Below, piece after piece: positions 16,617 to 25,241 of a stretch of DNA of 64,000 nucleotides. Below the pieces are notes generated by a model. The model did no database searches and was not told the origin of the DNA. It saw only the letters and a program-made list of their open reading frames with translations. The stretch is from NCBI RefSeq assembly GCF_009720365.1, contig NZ_ML769313.1, forward strand, positions 420,591-484,590. The letters are read 5' to 3'. Within the stretch, counting starts at the first letter, position 1. Every line of letters begins with the position of its first letter. This DNA is from Catellatospora paridis. Lineage in GTDB: Bacteria > Actinomycetota > Actinomycetes > Mycobacteriales > Micromonosporaceae. The position numbers and the translations under genes are program-made.

Positions 16617-17897
16617 ATGAAGATACGCGTTATCCTCGCCGCCGCGACCGCCGGCGCGCTCGCCCTCGGACTGGCCGCCTGCGGCGGCGGCGAGGAGGAG
16701 CCGAGCACCGGCCCGGTGTCGCTGCGGATGACGGTGTGGTCCTCGAACGAGGCGCACCTGAAGCTGTTCAACGAGATCGCCGACGCCTACAAGGCGAAGA
16801 ACCCGCGGGTCACCGAGGTCAAGTTCGACCCGATACCGTTCGAGAGCTACACCACCACGCTGACCACGCAGATCGCGGGCGGCAACGGCCCGGACCTGGC
16901 CTGGCTGCTGGAGAACTCGGCCCCGGACTTCGTGAACTCGGGCGCGCTGGTGCCGCTGGACGACACGCTGGGCAAGGCCGAGGGCTACAACGCCGCCGAC
17001 CTGAGCCCGTCGGCGACGTCGCTGTGGAAGGCCGACGGCAAGCTGTTCGCGTACCCGTTCTCGACCTCGCCGTTCGGGGTGTTCGTCAACACCGACATGC
17101 TCAAGGCCGCCGGGCAGCAGACCCCCGCGGAGCTGATCGCCGCCAACCAGTGGACCTGGGAGAAGGCGGTGGCCGCTGCCGCGGCGTCGTCGGCCAAGAG
17201 CGGCAAGGCCGGCCTGGTGGTGCGCGACTTCGACTACAAGGGCTGGGACAACCTGTCGACCGTGTGGGCGGGCTGGGGCGCGCAGGCGTGGAGCCCGGAC
17301 GGCAAGACCTGCGGCTTCGACCAGCAGCCCATGGTCGACGCGATGACGTTCCTGCACAAGGCGATCTTCACGGACAAGGCGCTGCCCGGTCCCGGCACCA
17401 CCGCCGACTTCTTCGCCGGTGAGGCCGCCATGACGATCACCCAGATCTCCCGGGCGTCGCTGCTCAAGGAGGCCAAGTTCGGCTGGGACCTGGTTCCGCT
17501 GCCGACCGGCCCGAAGGGCGAGTACGCCGTCATCGGCCAGGCCGGTCTGGGCGCGCTGAAGAAGGGCAAGAACGCCGACGTCGCCGCCGACTTCCTGGCC
17601 TTTTTCACCAACCCCGACAACTCCGCGAAGCTCGCCGCGTACTTCCCGCCGCCGCGCACCTCGCAGCTGACGGCCGCGACGCTGGCCAAGACGAACCCAC
17701 TGCTCAAGCCCGAGCAGCTGCAGCAGGTCGTCATCGACGGCATCTCCAGCGGCGTCGTCAAGCCCAGCCACACCGGCCAGGCCGAGATCGCCCAGGCGGT
17801 GCGGGCCGCGCTCGACCCGCTGTGGAAGCCCGGCGCCGACGTCAAGGCGGTCCTCGGCGGCGTCTGCTCGGCCATCAACCCCCTACTGGCCAAGTGA
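16617..17897 (+). CDS. ABC transporter sugar-binding lipoprotein
   Basis: A 426-residue lipoprotein with a type II signal peptide (lipobox LGLAAC, Cys22) followed by a solute-binding fold of the CUT1 family (extracellular protein 1 class), with LRMTVWSSNEAHLKLFNEIA just after the anchor. It captures oligosaccharide outside the membrane and delivers it to the two permeases encoded next. Its stop overlaps the GTG of the first permease by 4 bp, indicating translational coupling. A TTGGAG site precedes the ATG at 16617. Confidence 0.92.
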   Translation: MKIRVILAAATAGALALGLAACGGGEEEPSTGPVSLRMTVWSSNEAHLKLFNEIADAYKAKNPRVTEVKFDPIPFESYTTTLTTQIAGGNGPDLAWLLENSAPDFVNSGALVPLDDTLGKAEGYNAADLSPSATSLWKADGKLFAYPFSTSPFGVFVNTDMLKAAGQQTPAELIAANQWTWEKAVAAAAASSAKSGKAGLVVRDFDYKGWDNLSTVWAGWGAQAWSPDGKTCGFDQQPMVDAMTFLHKAIFTDKALPGPGTTADFFAGEAAMTITQISRASLLKEAKFGWDLVPLPTGPKGEYAVIGQAGLGALKKGKNADVAADFLAFFTNPDNSAKLAAYFPPPRTSQLTAATLAKTNPLLKPEQLQQVVIDGISSGVVKPSHTGQAEIAQAVRAALDPLWKPGADVKAVLGGVCSAINPLLAK

Positions 17898-18787
17898 GCA
17901 CTCGCTTCTGGACGGGTAGCCGGCGCGACACCCTCGCCGGCTACCTGTTCATCGCCCCCCAGCTCATCGGCTCGGTGCTGTTCGTGTTCGTGCCGCTGGG
18001 CCTGGTGTTCTGGTACAGCCTGCACGAGTGGAACGTGCTCGCCGACACGTTCACCTTCGTCGGCGGTGAGAACTACCAGGCCCTGGCCGACGACCCGAAG
18101 CTCGCCGACGCGCTCGTGGCCACCGGCTTCTTCTCCGCCGGGCTGGTCGTGTTGAACCTGAGCCTGGCGCTGCTGCTGGCGGTGCTGCTCAACCAGCGGC
18201 TGCGAGGCACGGTGTTCTTCCGGACGGTGTTCTTCTCACCGGTCGTGGTCAGCCTGGTCGCCTGGACCATCGTGTGGAGCTTCCTGCTGCAGGACAACGG
18301 CGGCATCAACGGCCTGCTGGAGACCGTCGGCGTGGACGGGCCGAACTGGCTGCGCGGCGAGGGCACCGCCATGATCGCGGTGATCGTGGTGCAGGTGGTC
18401 AAGAACGTCGGCCTGAACATGGTGCTGTTCCTGGCCGCGCTGCAGGGTGTGCCCGCCAACCTGTACGAGGCGGCCACCGTCGACGGCGCCAGCCGCCGCA
18501 GGCAGTTCCTCAGCATCACCGTGCCGATGATCAGCCCGACCATCCTGCTCACGTCGATCATCACGGTGGTCGGCTCGCTGCAGGTGTTCGCGCAGATCGC
18601 GGTGCTCACCCAGGGCGGCCCGGGGACCTCCACGACGGTGCTCGTCTACTACCTCTACCAGCAGGCGTTCCAGTTCCACCACTTCGGATACGGGGCCACC
18701 CTGTCCGTGCTGCTGTTCGCGATCGTGCTGCTGCTGACCCTCGTGCAGTGGCGTATGCGCCGGAAGTGGGTGTTCCATGAGTCGTAA
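17894..18787 (+). CDS. Sugar ABC transporter permease (MalF type)
   Basis: A 297-residue inner-membrane permease with six predicted helices. The EAA loop that contacts the ATPase is visible as YEAATVDGASRRRQFLSITV. It forms a heterodimer with the next gene product. The GTG start overlaps the upstream stop, and the 3' end overlaps the next gene by 11 bp. Confidence 0.92.
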   Translation: MSTRFWTGSRRDTLAGYLFIAPQLIGSVLFVFVPLGLVFWYSLHEWNVLADTFTFVGGENYQALADDPKLADALVATGFFSAGLVVLNLSLALLLAVLLNQRLRGTVFFRTVFFSPVVVSLVAWTIVWSFLLQDNGGINGLLETVGVDGPNWLRGEGTAMIAVIVVQVVKNVGLNMVLFLAALQGVPANLYEAATVDGASRRRQFLSITVPMISPTILLTSIITVVGSLQVFAQIAVLTQGGPGTSTTVLVYYLYQQAFQFHHFGYGATLSVLLFAIVLLLTLVQWRMRRKWVFHES

Positions 18788-19607
18788 GGCCAAGACCGCC
18801 GTGTACGGCGTGCTGTGCCTGCTGGCGCTGCCGTTCCTGTTCCCGACCTGGTGGATGGTGACCTCGTCGCTCAAGCCGGTCGGCGACATCTTCGCCTTCC
18901 CGCCGACGCTGTGGCCCTCCGACGTCAGCTTCGACGCGTACGCCAAGGCCTTCGAACTGCAACCCTTCGCCCGGCAGTACTTCAACAGCATGTACATCGC
19001 CGCGCTGGTCACCGTCGGCACGCTCGCGGTGTCGTCGCTGGCCGGATACGCGTTCGCCCGGATCAGGTTCAAGGGCGCGAACGCCTGGTTCGTGGTGATC
19101 CTGGTCGGCCTGCTCATCCCGAGCGAGGTCACCATCGTGCCGCTGTTCAAGATGTTCGACGCCTGGGGCATGGTCGACACGCACTGGCCGCTGATCCTGG
19201 TGCCGATCCTCGGCGCGCCCAGCGTGCTGGCGACGTTCATCATGCGGCAGTTCTTCCTCGCCCTGCCCGGCGAGCTGGAGGAGGCCGCGAAGGTCGACGG
19301 CCTCGGCCGTTTCGCGATCTTCCGGCTGATCGCGCTGCCACTGGCTCGCCCGGCCCTGGGCGCGGTCGCCATCTTCACCTTCCTGCACAGCTGGAACCTG
19401 TACCTGGAACCGATCGTGTTCCTGTCCAGCTCGGAGATGTTCACCCTGCCGCAGGCGCTGACCCAGTTCGTCGACGCGTACGGCGGCCCGATGTGGGACA
19501 TCCAGCTGTCCGCGGCGTCGCTGACCGCGCTGCCGGTGCTGGTGGTGTTCGTGATCGCGCAACGCCAGTTCATCGAGGGCCTGGCCCACACGGGTCTCAA
19601 GGGATAA
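18777..19607 (+). CDS. Sugar ABC transporter permease (MalG type)
   Basis: A 276-residue second permease of the importer, with six helices and the EAA loop LEEAAKVDGLGRFAIFRLIA. No ATP-binding protein is encoded in this operon. From actinomycete knowledge, such CUT1 importers commonly share an unlinked MsiK-type ATPase. The stop is 2 bp before the deacetylase ATG. Confidence 0.92.
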   Translation: MSRKAKTAVYGVLCLLALPFLFPTWWMVTSSLKPVGDIFAFPPTLWPSDVSFDAYAKAFELQPFARQYFNSMYIAALVTVGTLAVSSLAGYAFARIRFKGANAWFVVILVGLLIPSEVTIVPLFKMFDAWGMVDTHWPLILVPILGAPSVLATFIMRQFFLALPGELEEAAKVDGLGRFAIFRLIALPLARPALGAVAIFTFLHSWNLYLEPIVFLSSSEMFTLPQALTQFVDAYGGPMWDIQLSAASLTALPVLVVFVIAQRQFIEGLAHTGLKG

Positions 19608-19609
19608 CC

Positions 19610-20563
19610 ATGCCGATCACCGAGCCGAACCCGGGGGAGTACCGCAGCGCGCTGCGGGCGCCGGACGACTTCGACGAGCACTGGGCGCGCACGCTGGCCG
19701 AGGCTGACGCGTTCGCGTTGAACGCGAGCTTCACGCCCGCTTGGCGGCGCACGATCGAGGTCCACGACGTCACCTTCGCCGGGTTCGGCGGGCATCCGGT
19801 CAAGGCCTGGCTGGCCCTGCCCGCCGGGACCACGCATCCGCTGCCCTGTGTGGTCGAGTTCCCGGGCTACGGCGGCGGTCGCGGGCTGGCGCACGAGTGC
19901 CTGCTCTACGCCGCCGCCGGCTACGCCCACCTGCTCATGGACGTACGCGGCCAGGGCAGCGGCTGGAGCCACGGCGACACCCCCGACCCGGTGGGGACCG
20001 GGCCGCAGCACCCCGGGTTCATGACCCGCGGGGTGCTCGACCCCGACACCCACTACTACCGCCGGGTCATCACCGACGCGGTCCGCGCGGTCGCCGCCGC
20101 CCGCGCGTTCCCGCTGGTCGACGCGTCACGGGTCGCGACCACGGGGGAGAGCCAGGGCGGCGGGCTGGCCCTGGCCGTCGGGGCGCTGGTGCCCGACCTG
20201 GCAGCCGTCGCGCCGGATGTGCCGTTCCTGTGCGACCACCGGCGCGGGGCAGAACTGGCCATTGCCGGGCCGTACCGCGAGGTCACCGCATACCTCGCGG
20301 TGCACCGCGACCACGAGGACCAGGTGTTCCGCACCCTGTCCTACAGCGACGGCGTGCTGTTCGCCGAACGGGCGACGGCTCCCGCGCTGTTCAGCGTCGC
20401 GCACATGGACGCGAGCTGCCCGCCGTCGACGGTCTACGCCGCCTACCACCGCTACGCCGCGCCCAAGCGCATCGAGGTGTACCCGTTCAACGGCCACGAG
20501 GGCGGCGAAGCCGTCCAGGACGCCGTCCGCCTGGCCTTCCTCGACGAGATCTTCGCCCGCTGA
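19610..20563 (+). CDS. Acetylxylan esterase/cephalosporin-C deacetylase family protein
   Basis: A 317-residue alpha/beta hydrolase of the AXE1 family. The triad is visible: Ser181 in TGESQGGG, Asp267 in HMDASCPPSTV, and His296 in NGHEGG. The oxyanion-side FPGYGGGRG motif is also present. There is no signal peptide, so it acts in the cytosol, where members remove O-acetyl groups from imported short oligosaccharides. It is the last gene of the importer operon, which implies the transported ligand is acetylated (for example xylo- or pectic oligosaccharides). Confidence 0.9.
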   Translation: MPITEPNPGEYRSALRAPDDFDEHWARTLAEADAFALNASFTPAWRRTIEVHDVTFAGFGGHPVKAWLALPAGTTHPLPCVVEFPGYGGGRGLAHECLLYAAAGYAHLLMDVRGQGSGWSHGDTPDPVGTGPQHPGFMTRGVLDPDTHYYRRVITDAVRAVAAARAFPLVDASRVATTGESQGGGLALAVGALVPDLAAVAPDVPFLCDHRRGAELAIAGPYREVTAYLAVHRDHEDQVFRTLSYSDGVLFAERATAPALFSVAHMDASCPPSTVYAAYHRYAAPKRIEVYPFNGHEGGEAVQDAVRLAFLDEIFAR

Positions 20564-20582
20564 TCCGCCGCGCCGCCCGTGG

Positions 20583-21236
20583 TCACCAGCTCCGCGGGCG
20601 GTCCCAGCCGGGTGGCGGCTCGTCGGCGGTCTCGGCACCCCAGGCCGGGTCGGGCCGGAAGTCGCGCCAGGTCCCGTCGAACGGGAACGCGCCCGCTTCG
20701 ACCAGCTCGATCACCTCACGCCCGGCCCGGCGCACCCGGGCCTCGTCCTCGACCCAGTAGTGCTCGGGCTGGGCCAGTCGCTCGGCGAACACGTCCTCGT
20801 CCTTCCAGCGCCACGTGCGGTCGGCCTCCACCCAGATGTCGAGGTCCCAGTCGGCGGTGTCGAGTCCGGCCAGGTGCGCGTCGCGCCACGCGACGCCGGG
20901 GCGCTCCAGGTTGGCGTACCAGTTGCGGAAGTGCCCGTCGGCGTCGAAGAACCAGCGGATCGAGTAGTCGGCGTCCGTCGCGTGCCAGGACAGCACGCTG
21001 TGCCGGGCGACGAAGGCCATCGGCCGTTTCGGGCCGGTGACCCACTCCGCGAGCGGGACCTGCGACATCGGGAGATCGTCGAGGCGGTTCAGGTGCCAGC
21101 CGTACGTGCCACGGCTGCACCACAGCAGCAGGCCGCGCTCGTCGTGGCGGACCGCCCGCATCGGGTACAGCCCGCCGATCTGCCGGTTCTGGAAGTGGCG
21201 GACGCAGACCAGCTCACCCGGTTCGAAGGTCACCAT
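20583..21236 (-). CDS. DUF402 domain-containing protein
   Basis: A 217-residue soluble protein of the DUF402/YgaC family. The conserved core is seen in SIRWFFDADGHFRNWYANLE and in ADRTWRWKDEDVF, with the acidic DLDIWVEAD between them. Related proteins bind a divalent metal and hydrolyse nucleotides or phosphoesters, but the physiological role is unknown. It converges on the sugar operon and stands apart from it. Confidence 0.82.
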   Translation of the reverse strand: MVTFEPGELVCVRHFQNRQIGGLYPMRAVRHDERGLLLWCSRGTYGWHLNRLDDLPMSQVPLAEWVTGPKRPMAFVARHSVLSWHATDADYSIRWFFDADGHFRNWYANLERPGVAWRDAHLAGLDTADWDLDIWVEADRTWRWKDEDVFAERLAQPEHYWVEDEARVRRAGREVIELVEAGAFPFDGTWRDFRPDPAWGAETADEPPPGWDRPRSW

Positions 21237-21303
21237 CCCGGCAACCTATCCGACCGGGCCGCCGGGTCGCGGGAGGCGCTGACGTGCTCACCGGCGGGGC
21301 GAC

Positions 21304-21333
21304 TTGATAGGCAAGTAATGACTTGCCTATAGT
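21304..21333 (+). promoter_or_regulatory. Promoter with ArsR operator in the spacer
   Basis: A -35 TTGATA (21304-21309) and -10 TATAGT (21328-21333) are 18 bp apart. A perfect 10-bp inverted repeat, ATAGGCAAGT/ACTTGCCTAT with a 4-nt centre (21307-21330), covers the whole spacer. A start of transcription about 7 nt on falls at the GTG at 21341, giving a leaderless message. The repeat is the likely operator of the regulator it precedes. Confidence 0.78.
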
Positions 21334-21340
21334 GGTTGAC

Positions 21341-21628
21341 GTGGGTGACGTCTTCAAGGCACTGGCCGACCCGACCCGGCGGCACATCCTCGACGAGCTG
21401 GCCGAGCGCGACGACCAGACCCTGTTCGAGATATGCGCCCGGTTGGGCAGCAAACATCAGTTCACCTCCTCGCGCCAGGCGGTCTCCCAGCACCTGGAGC
21501 TGCTCGAGGCCGCCGGCCTGGTGCATACGCGCCGCGAGGGGCGCTACAAGTTCCACACCCTCGACACCCGCCCGCTCGCGCAGATCGCCGAGCGCTGGAT
21601 CCGGACCAAACCGCAGGAGAAACCATGA
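21341..21628 (+). CDS. ArsR family transcriptional regulator (ligand-type, autoregulated)
   Basis: A 95-residue winged-helix regulator. It opens GDVFKALADPTRRHILDELA, the standard ArsR/HTH_5 start, and has a recognition helix in RQAVSQHLELLEAAGLV and a wing GRYKFHTLD. No metal-binding Cys pair of classical ArsR is seen. The GTG at 21341 is chosen because it coincides with the predicted transcription start; a TTG and a GTG farther upstream lie inside the operator. Its stop overlaps the VOC gene ATG, so the two are cotranslated. Confidence 0.88.
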   Translation: MGDVFKALADPTRRHILDELAERDDQTLFEICARLGSKHQFTSSRQAVSQHLELLEAAGLVHTRREGRYKFHTLDTRPLAQIAERWIRTKPQEKP

Positions 21629-22011
21629 GAATCCACCTTGCCAGCATCCTCGTCGACGACCAGGCCAAGGCGCTGGCCTTCTACACCGACGTGCTCGGCT
21701 TCGTGAAGAAGAACGACATCCCGATGGGCGAGTTCAGCTGGCTCACCGTCGTCTCGCCGGACGAGCCGGACGGCGTCGAGCTGGTCCTGGAGCCCGACCA
21801 GCACCCGGCGGCCAAGCCGTTCAAGGAGGCCCTGGTCGACGACGGCATCCCGTTCACCTCGTTCGCCGTGACCGACGTGCACGCCGAGTACGAGCGGCTG
21901 ACCAAGCTGGGCGTCGTGTTCACCCAGCCCCCGACGTCGATGGGCCCGGTCACCACCGCCGTCCTCGACGACACCTGCGGCAACCTGATCCAGATCGCCC
22001 AGATGAACTGA
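21625..22011 (+). CDS. VOC family protein (glyoxalase/bleomycin resistance fold)
   Basis: A 128-residue protein with two beta-alpha-beta-beta-beta units: RIHLASILVDDQAKALAFYT at the N-terminus and PFTSFAVTDVHAEYERLTKL in the second half. VOC proteins bind metals and small ligands as lyases, dioxygenases or binding-type resistance proteins. It overlaps the ArsR stop by 4 bp, a common regulator-enzyme pair thought to answer a small organic effector. The ligand is not evident. Confidence 0.85.
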   Translation: MRIHLASILVDDQAKALAFYTDVLGFVKKNDIPMGEFSWLTVVSPDEPDGVELVLEPDQHPAAKPFKEALVDDGIPFTSFAVTDVHAEYERLTKLGVVFTQPPTSMGPVTTAVLDDTCGNLIQIAQMN

Positions 22012-22143
22012 CCCGCCGCGCGGCGGCGGCGGTGGCACGCCGGTCGCCCCGTCCGCCGCGCCGGTGGTGTCGGATCGGCGCGATTCGGTGGGGGAGACGG
22101 TTAGGCGACTGAGGTGACGGGCCGGCGCGCCTACGCTCCCGGC

Positions 22144-22836
22144 ATGCGCCGTACCCCTCGCCTTCTGCTCGCCGCCGCCTGCGTGCTGGCCGCCGGCACC
22201 GCCTGCGGCTCCGACAAGGGCGATCCGGTCACCGCGCCCACGTTCTCCACCGTGGTCAGCCCGACCGCCGCCCCGGCCGAGTCGCCGTCCGCCGCCCCGT
22301 CGCCGGTGCGCTCCTCGGCCCGTCCGTCGCCGGCCGCGCCGTCCTGGCCGTCGCCGGCCGACTGCGTCTCCTACAACCCGAACAACCTGACCGTGCAGTA
22401 CGCGGCCGGCATCCACCAGGTCATGGACGGCTCGAAGATCGTCGCGCGGCTGCACGGCGGCCCCGACGAGAACGTCGGCGACCAGGGCCTGGCACTGGCG
22501 AAGCGCTACAAGCGGCACTGCTTCATCGGGCGCGGCAACGGCCGCGAGGACGCCAACGCCTACGTCTTCGACTACTGGCGCGACTCCTCCGGCAGGAGCA
22601 CCACCATCCCCGGCGAGGACGACGCGTGCTCGTCGTACGACCGGGGCAACCTGCAGGTCAACGACATGGGCGGCGGACAGGGCTGGCGGGTCAAGGACGA
22701 CGACAACGTGCTGCACGTATTCGACGACGAGTCCGACGCCCGCGACGGCCGCCTGGTCCTGGCCAAGTACGGCCGGATCTGCCGCCTGGGCAACCCGCCC
22801 GACGACGACCAGGACTACGTCACGTACGGGAAGTGA
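22144..22836 (+). CDS. Putative lipoprotein with Ser/Pro/Ala-rich spacer
   Basis: A 230-residue protein with a lipoprotein signal peptide (lipobox AAGTAC, Cys20). A low-complexity Thr/Ser/Pro/Ala spacer runs to about residue 75. A globular domain follows with four or more Cys residues (CVSYNPNNLTVQY, RHCFIG, CSSYDRG, RICRLG), probably disulfide-bonded. Similar tails occur in secreted actinobacterial proteins of unknown function. The ATG at 22144 gives a proper signal peptide; a GTG ten codons earlier would spoil it. Its 3' end overlaps the facing hydrolase gene by 17 bp. Confidence 0.7.
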   Translation: MRRTPRLLLAAACVLAAGTACGSDKGDPVTAPTFSTVVSPTAAPAESPSAAPSPVRSSARPSPAAPSWPSPADCVSYNPNNLTVQYAAGIHQVMDGSKIVARLHGGPDENVGDQGLALAKRYKRHCFIGRGNGREDANAYVFDYWRDSSGRSTTIPGEDDACSSYDRGNLQVNDMGGGQGWRVKDDDNVLHVFDDESDARDGRLVLAKYGRICRLGNPPDDDQDYVTYGK

Positions 22837-23512
22837 GGAACCCGCGCACGGCGGCGACGAACTCGGCCGGCCGCTCCTGGTGCACCATGTGCCCGGCGTC
22901 GATGACGCTCAGCTCGCCGTGCGGCAGCGCCTGCGCCAGCTCGGCGATGGTCTCCTGGCGGACGTAGCTGGCCGGGCCCCCGGAGATCAGCAGCGTCGGC
23001 ACGGTGATGCCGCGCGCCTCGTCGCGCCAGCGCGGGTCGGGCTCGTCGATCTGCGACCGCAGCGCCAGCACCGCGTCCCAGTCGAACGACAGCTCGCCCT
23101 CGGGCCGCTGCGGCGGCACCGGGGTGCGCGGGTACATCAGGCCCGCGTCCTCCACGACCAGCGCGTCGACCCTTTCCGGGTGCCGGGCCGCGAACAGGTA
23201 CGCCACCACGCCGCCCAGGGAGTGCCCGATCAGGACGACACGCTTGAGGCCGAGCGCGTCCAGCAGGCCGGCGACGTCGGCCACGAGCAGGTCGATCGCG
23301 TAGCCGGACGTCCGGTCGCCGTGGCCGTGGCCGCGCTGGTCGACGGCGTACACCCGCCACCGGTCGGCCAGCTGCGCAGCGACCGTATCCCAGTCGCCCG
23401 GCCCGCCGCCGCCGATCCCGTGCAGCAGCACCATCGGCGGCGCGTCCGGCTCGCCCCACACCCGGTATGCCAGCCGAACCCCACCGACGTCGACATGCTC
23501 GTAGTCGTTCAT
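22820..23512 (-). CDS. Alpha/beta hydrolase
   Basis: A 230-residue alpha/beta hydrolase. The oxyanion motif HGIGGGG, the nucleophile elbow GHSLGG and the C-terminal catalytic His in DAGHMVHQERP are all visible. There is no signal peptide. The substrate is not predictable. The ATG at 23512 follows TAGGTT by 6 nt with no ribosome site, so it may be leaderless. Confidence 0.85.
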   Translation of the reverse strand: MNDYEHVDVGGVRLAYRVWGEPDAPPMVLLHGIGGGGPGDWDTVAAQLADRWRVYAVDQRGHGHGDRTSGYAIDLLVADVAGLLDALGLKRVVLIGHSLGGVVAYLFAARHPERVDALVVEDAGLMYPRTPVPPQRPEGELSFDWDAVLALRSQIDEPDPRWRDEARGITVPTLLISGGPASYVRQETIAELAQALPHGELSVIDAGHMVHQERPAEFVAAVRGFLTSRT

Positions 23513-23604
23513 CAGCCGAACCTATCCTGCCCGGCGCAGGTCACAGGTCCGGCACCGTGACGCACCCGGATCCGCCGCGCCTGGCGGCGGCCGCGGGGCG
23601 GCAC

Positions 23605-24174
23605 TCAGCGGGCGGGCCGCAGCCCTTCGCGTACGACCTCGAGCACGCGGGCGGGTGCGGCGTCCCCGCCGTACCGTTGCATGGCCTGGCAGCCGACCAT
23701 CAGGGTCTTGACGTCGGCGACCGTGACGTCGGCGCGGACCGCGCCCGCGGCCTGCGCGCGGACCAGCAGGTCGCGCATCGCGTCCTTGAACGCCTGCTCG
23801 TGCTCGGGCATCGCGGCCTCGATGTCGAAGCCTTCCCCGGCCAGCGCGTCGACCAGGCCCTTGTCGGTCGCGCCCGCGGTGGTCATCAGATCGAAGAAAC
23901 TGAAGAACGCCTCGCCCGGGTCGGCGGCCGCGGCCAGTTCACGGGCCGTGTTCACCAGGTGGTCCACCCGGTCCACCACGATCGCCAGGTACAGCGCCTC
24001 CTTGGTGGGGAAGTGCCGGTAGACGGTGCCCGCGCCGACCCCGGCCCGCCGCGCGATCTCGTCGATGGGCACGCCCAGGCCCTCGGCCGCGAACACCTCG
24101 TACGCGGTCTGCAGCACCTTGGCACGGTTGCGGCGGGCATCGGCACGCAGCGGCCGCACGGTCTCGCCGGTCAT
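23605..24174 (-). CDS. TetR/AcrR family transcriptional regulator
   Basis: A 189-residue regulator. The helix-turn-helix is visible at residues 25-62 (PIDEIARRAGVGAGTVYRHF), and the C-terminal ligand domain is helical. It faces the SDR gene. Two copies of a 15-bp sequence lie between them and are its probable binding sites. It therefore most likely represses the SDR-MBL operon and releases it on binding a small hydrophobic ligand. Confidence 0.9.
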   Translation of the reverse strand: MTGETVRPLRADARRNRAKVLQTAYEVFAAEGLGVPIDEIARRAGVGAGTVYRHFPTKEALYLAIVVDRVDHLVNTARELAAAADPGEAFFSFFDLMTTAGATDKGLVDALAGEGFDIEAAMPEHEQAFKDAMRDLLVRAQAAGAVRADVTVADVKTLMVGCQAMQRYGGDAAPARVLEVVREGLRPAR

Positions 24175-24213
24175 CGTGCTTCCCGACGGGGGAGACGTGG
24201 GTCACTGGCTAAC

Positions 24214-24254
24214 CGGGGCGCACGTTCCGTATAGTAAGTGGGGCGCACGTTCCG
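24214..24254. promoter_or_regulatory. Two direct-repeat operators for the TetR regulator
   Basis: GGGGCGCACGTTCCG occurs at 24215-24229 and again at 24240-24254, 25 bp apart. Each is itself a degenerate palindrome (CGG..CG..CG..CCG). A TATAGT hexamer sits between them at 24230-24235, so binding would cover a promoter. Confidence 0.65.
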
Positions 24255-24279
24255 ATTATATGCACTCCGAGGAGACGCC

Positions 24280-25212
24280 ATGAACGCCACAGCCACCAGG
24301 GCGGGCCGCTGGACCGCTGCGGACGTGCCCGACCAGACCGGCCGCGTCGCCGTGATCACCGGCGCCAACACCGGCATCGGCTTCGAGGCCGCCAAGGTGC
24401 TCACCGCACGCGGCGCGACCGTGGTGCTGGCCTGCCGCAACCCTGACCGGGCCGGGGACGCGCTCGCCCGGCTCACCGCGTCGACCCCCGGAGCCCGCGT
24501 CGAGTTCCTGCGCCTGGACCTGTCCTCGCTCGCCTCGATCCGCGAGGCCGCCGCCGAGCTGCGCGGCCGCCACCCCGAGATCGACCTGCTCGTCAACAAC
24601 GCCGGCGTGATGTGGCCGCCGCGCGGCACCACCGCCGACGGCTTCGAGCTGCAGTTCGGGACCAACCACCTGGGCCACTTCGCGTTCACCGGCCTGGTAC
24701 TCGACCGGCTGCTGCCGGTCGTCGGCTCCCGCGTGGTCACCGTCAGCAGCATGGGCCACCGCACCGGGCAGCTCGACTTCGACGACCTGCAGTCCGAGCG
24801 CTCCTACGGCCGCCATCGCGCCTACGCGGCCTCGAAGCTGGCCAACCTGATGTTCACGTACGAACTGCAGCGCCGCCTGGAGACCGCCGCCGCGCACACC
24901 GCCGCGCTGGCCGCCCACCCCGGCGGCGCGGGCACCGAGCTCGTGCGCAACTCCCCGCCGCTGATCCGGTTCCTGTACCCGCTGTTCGAGCCGCTGGTCA
25001 CGCAGAGCGCCGAGCGGGGCGCGCTGCCGACCCTGCGCGCGGCGACCGATCCGTTCGCCCGCGGCGGGGAATACTACGGACCGGACGGTCTCGGGGAAGT
25101 CAAAGGCTTCCCGAAGCGCGTCGGTTCCACCGCCCGCTCGCACGACAAGCTCGCCCAGCGCCGCCTCTGGCAGGAGTCGCTCCAGCTCACCGGCGTCACC
25201 TTCCCCGTCTGA
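24280..25212 (+). CDS. SDR family NAD(P)-dependent oxidoreductase
   Basis: A 310-residue short-chain dehydrogenase. The cofactor motif TGANTGIGFEAAK, the structural NNAG and the catalytic YAASK with an upstream Ser in VTVSSMGH are all present, so it should be active. Its length and the LYPLFEP tail match retinol-dehydrogenase/WW-oxidoreductase-like members. The ATG at 24280 follows GAGGAGACGCC. It is 29 bp from the MBL gene and controlled by the divergent TetR gene. Confidence 0.9.
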   Translation: MNATATRAGRWTAADVPDQTGRVAVITGANTGIGFEAAKVLTARGATVVLACRNPDRAGDALARLTASTPGARVEFLRLDLSSLASIREAAAELRGRHPEIDLLVNNAGVMWPPRGTTADGFELQFGTNHLGHFAFTGLVLDRLLPVVGSRVVTVSSMGHRTGQLDFDDLQSERSYGRHRAYAASKLANLMFTYELQRRLETAAAHTAALAAHPGGAGTELVRNSPPLIRFLYPLFEPLVTQSAERGALPTLRAATDPFARGGEYYGPDGLGEVKGFPKRVGSTARSHDKLAQRRLWQESLQLTGVTFPV

Positions 25213-25241
25213 CCGACCAACCGACCACTAAGGACACCGAG

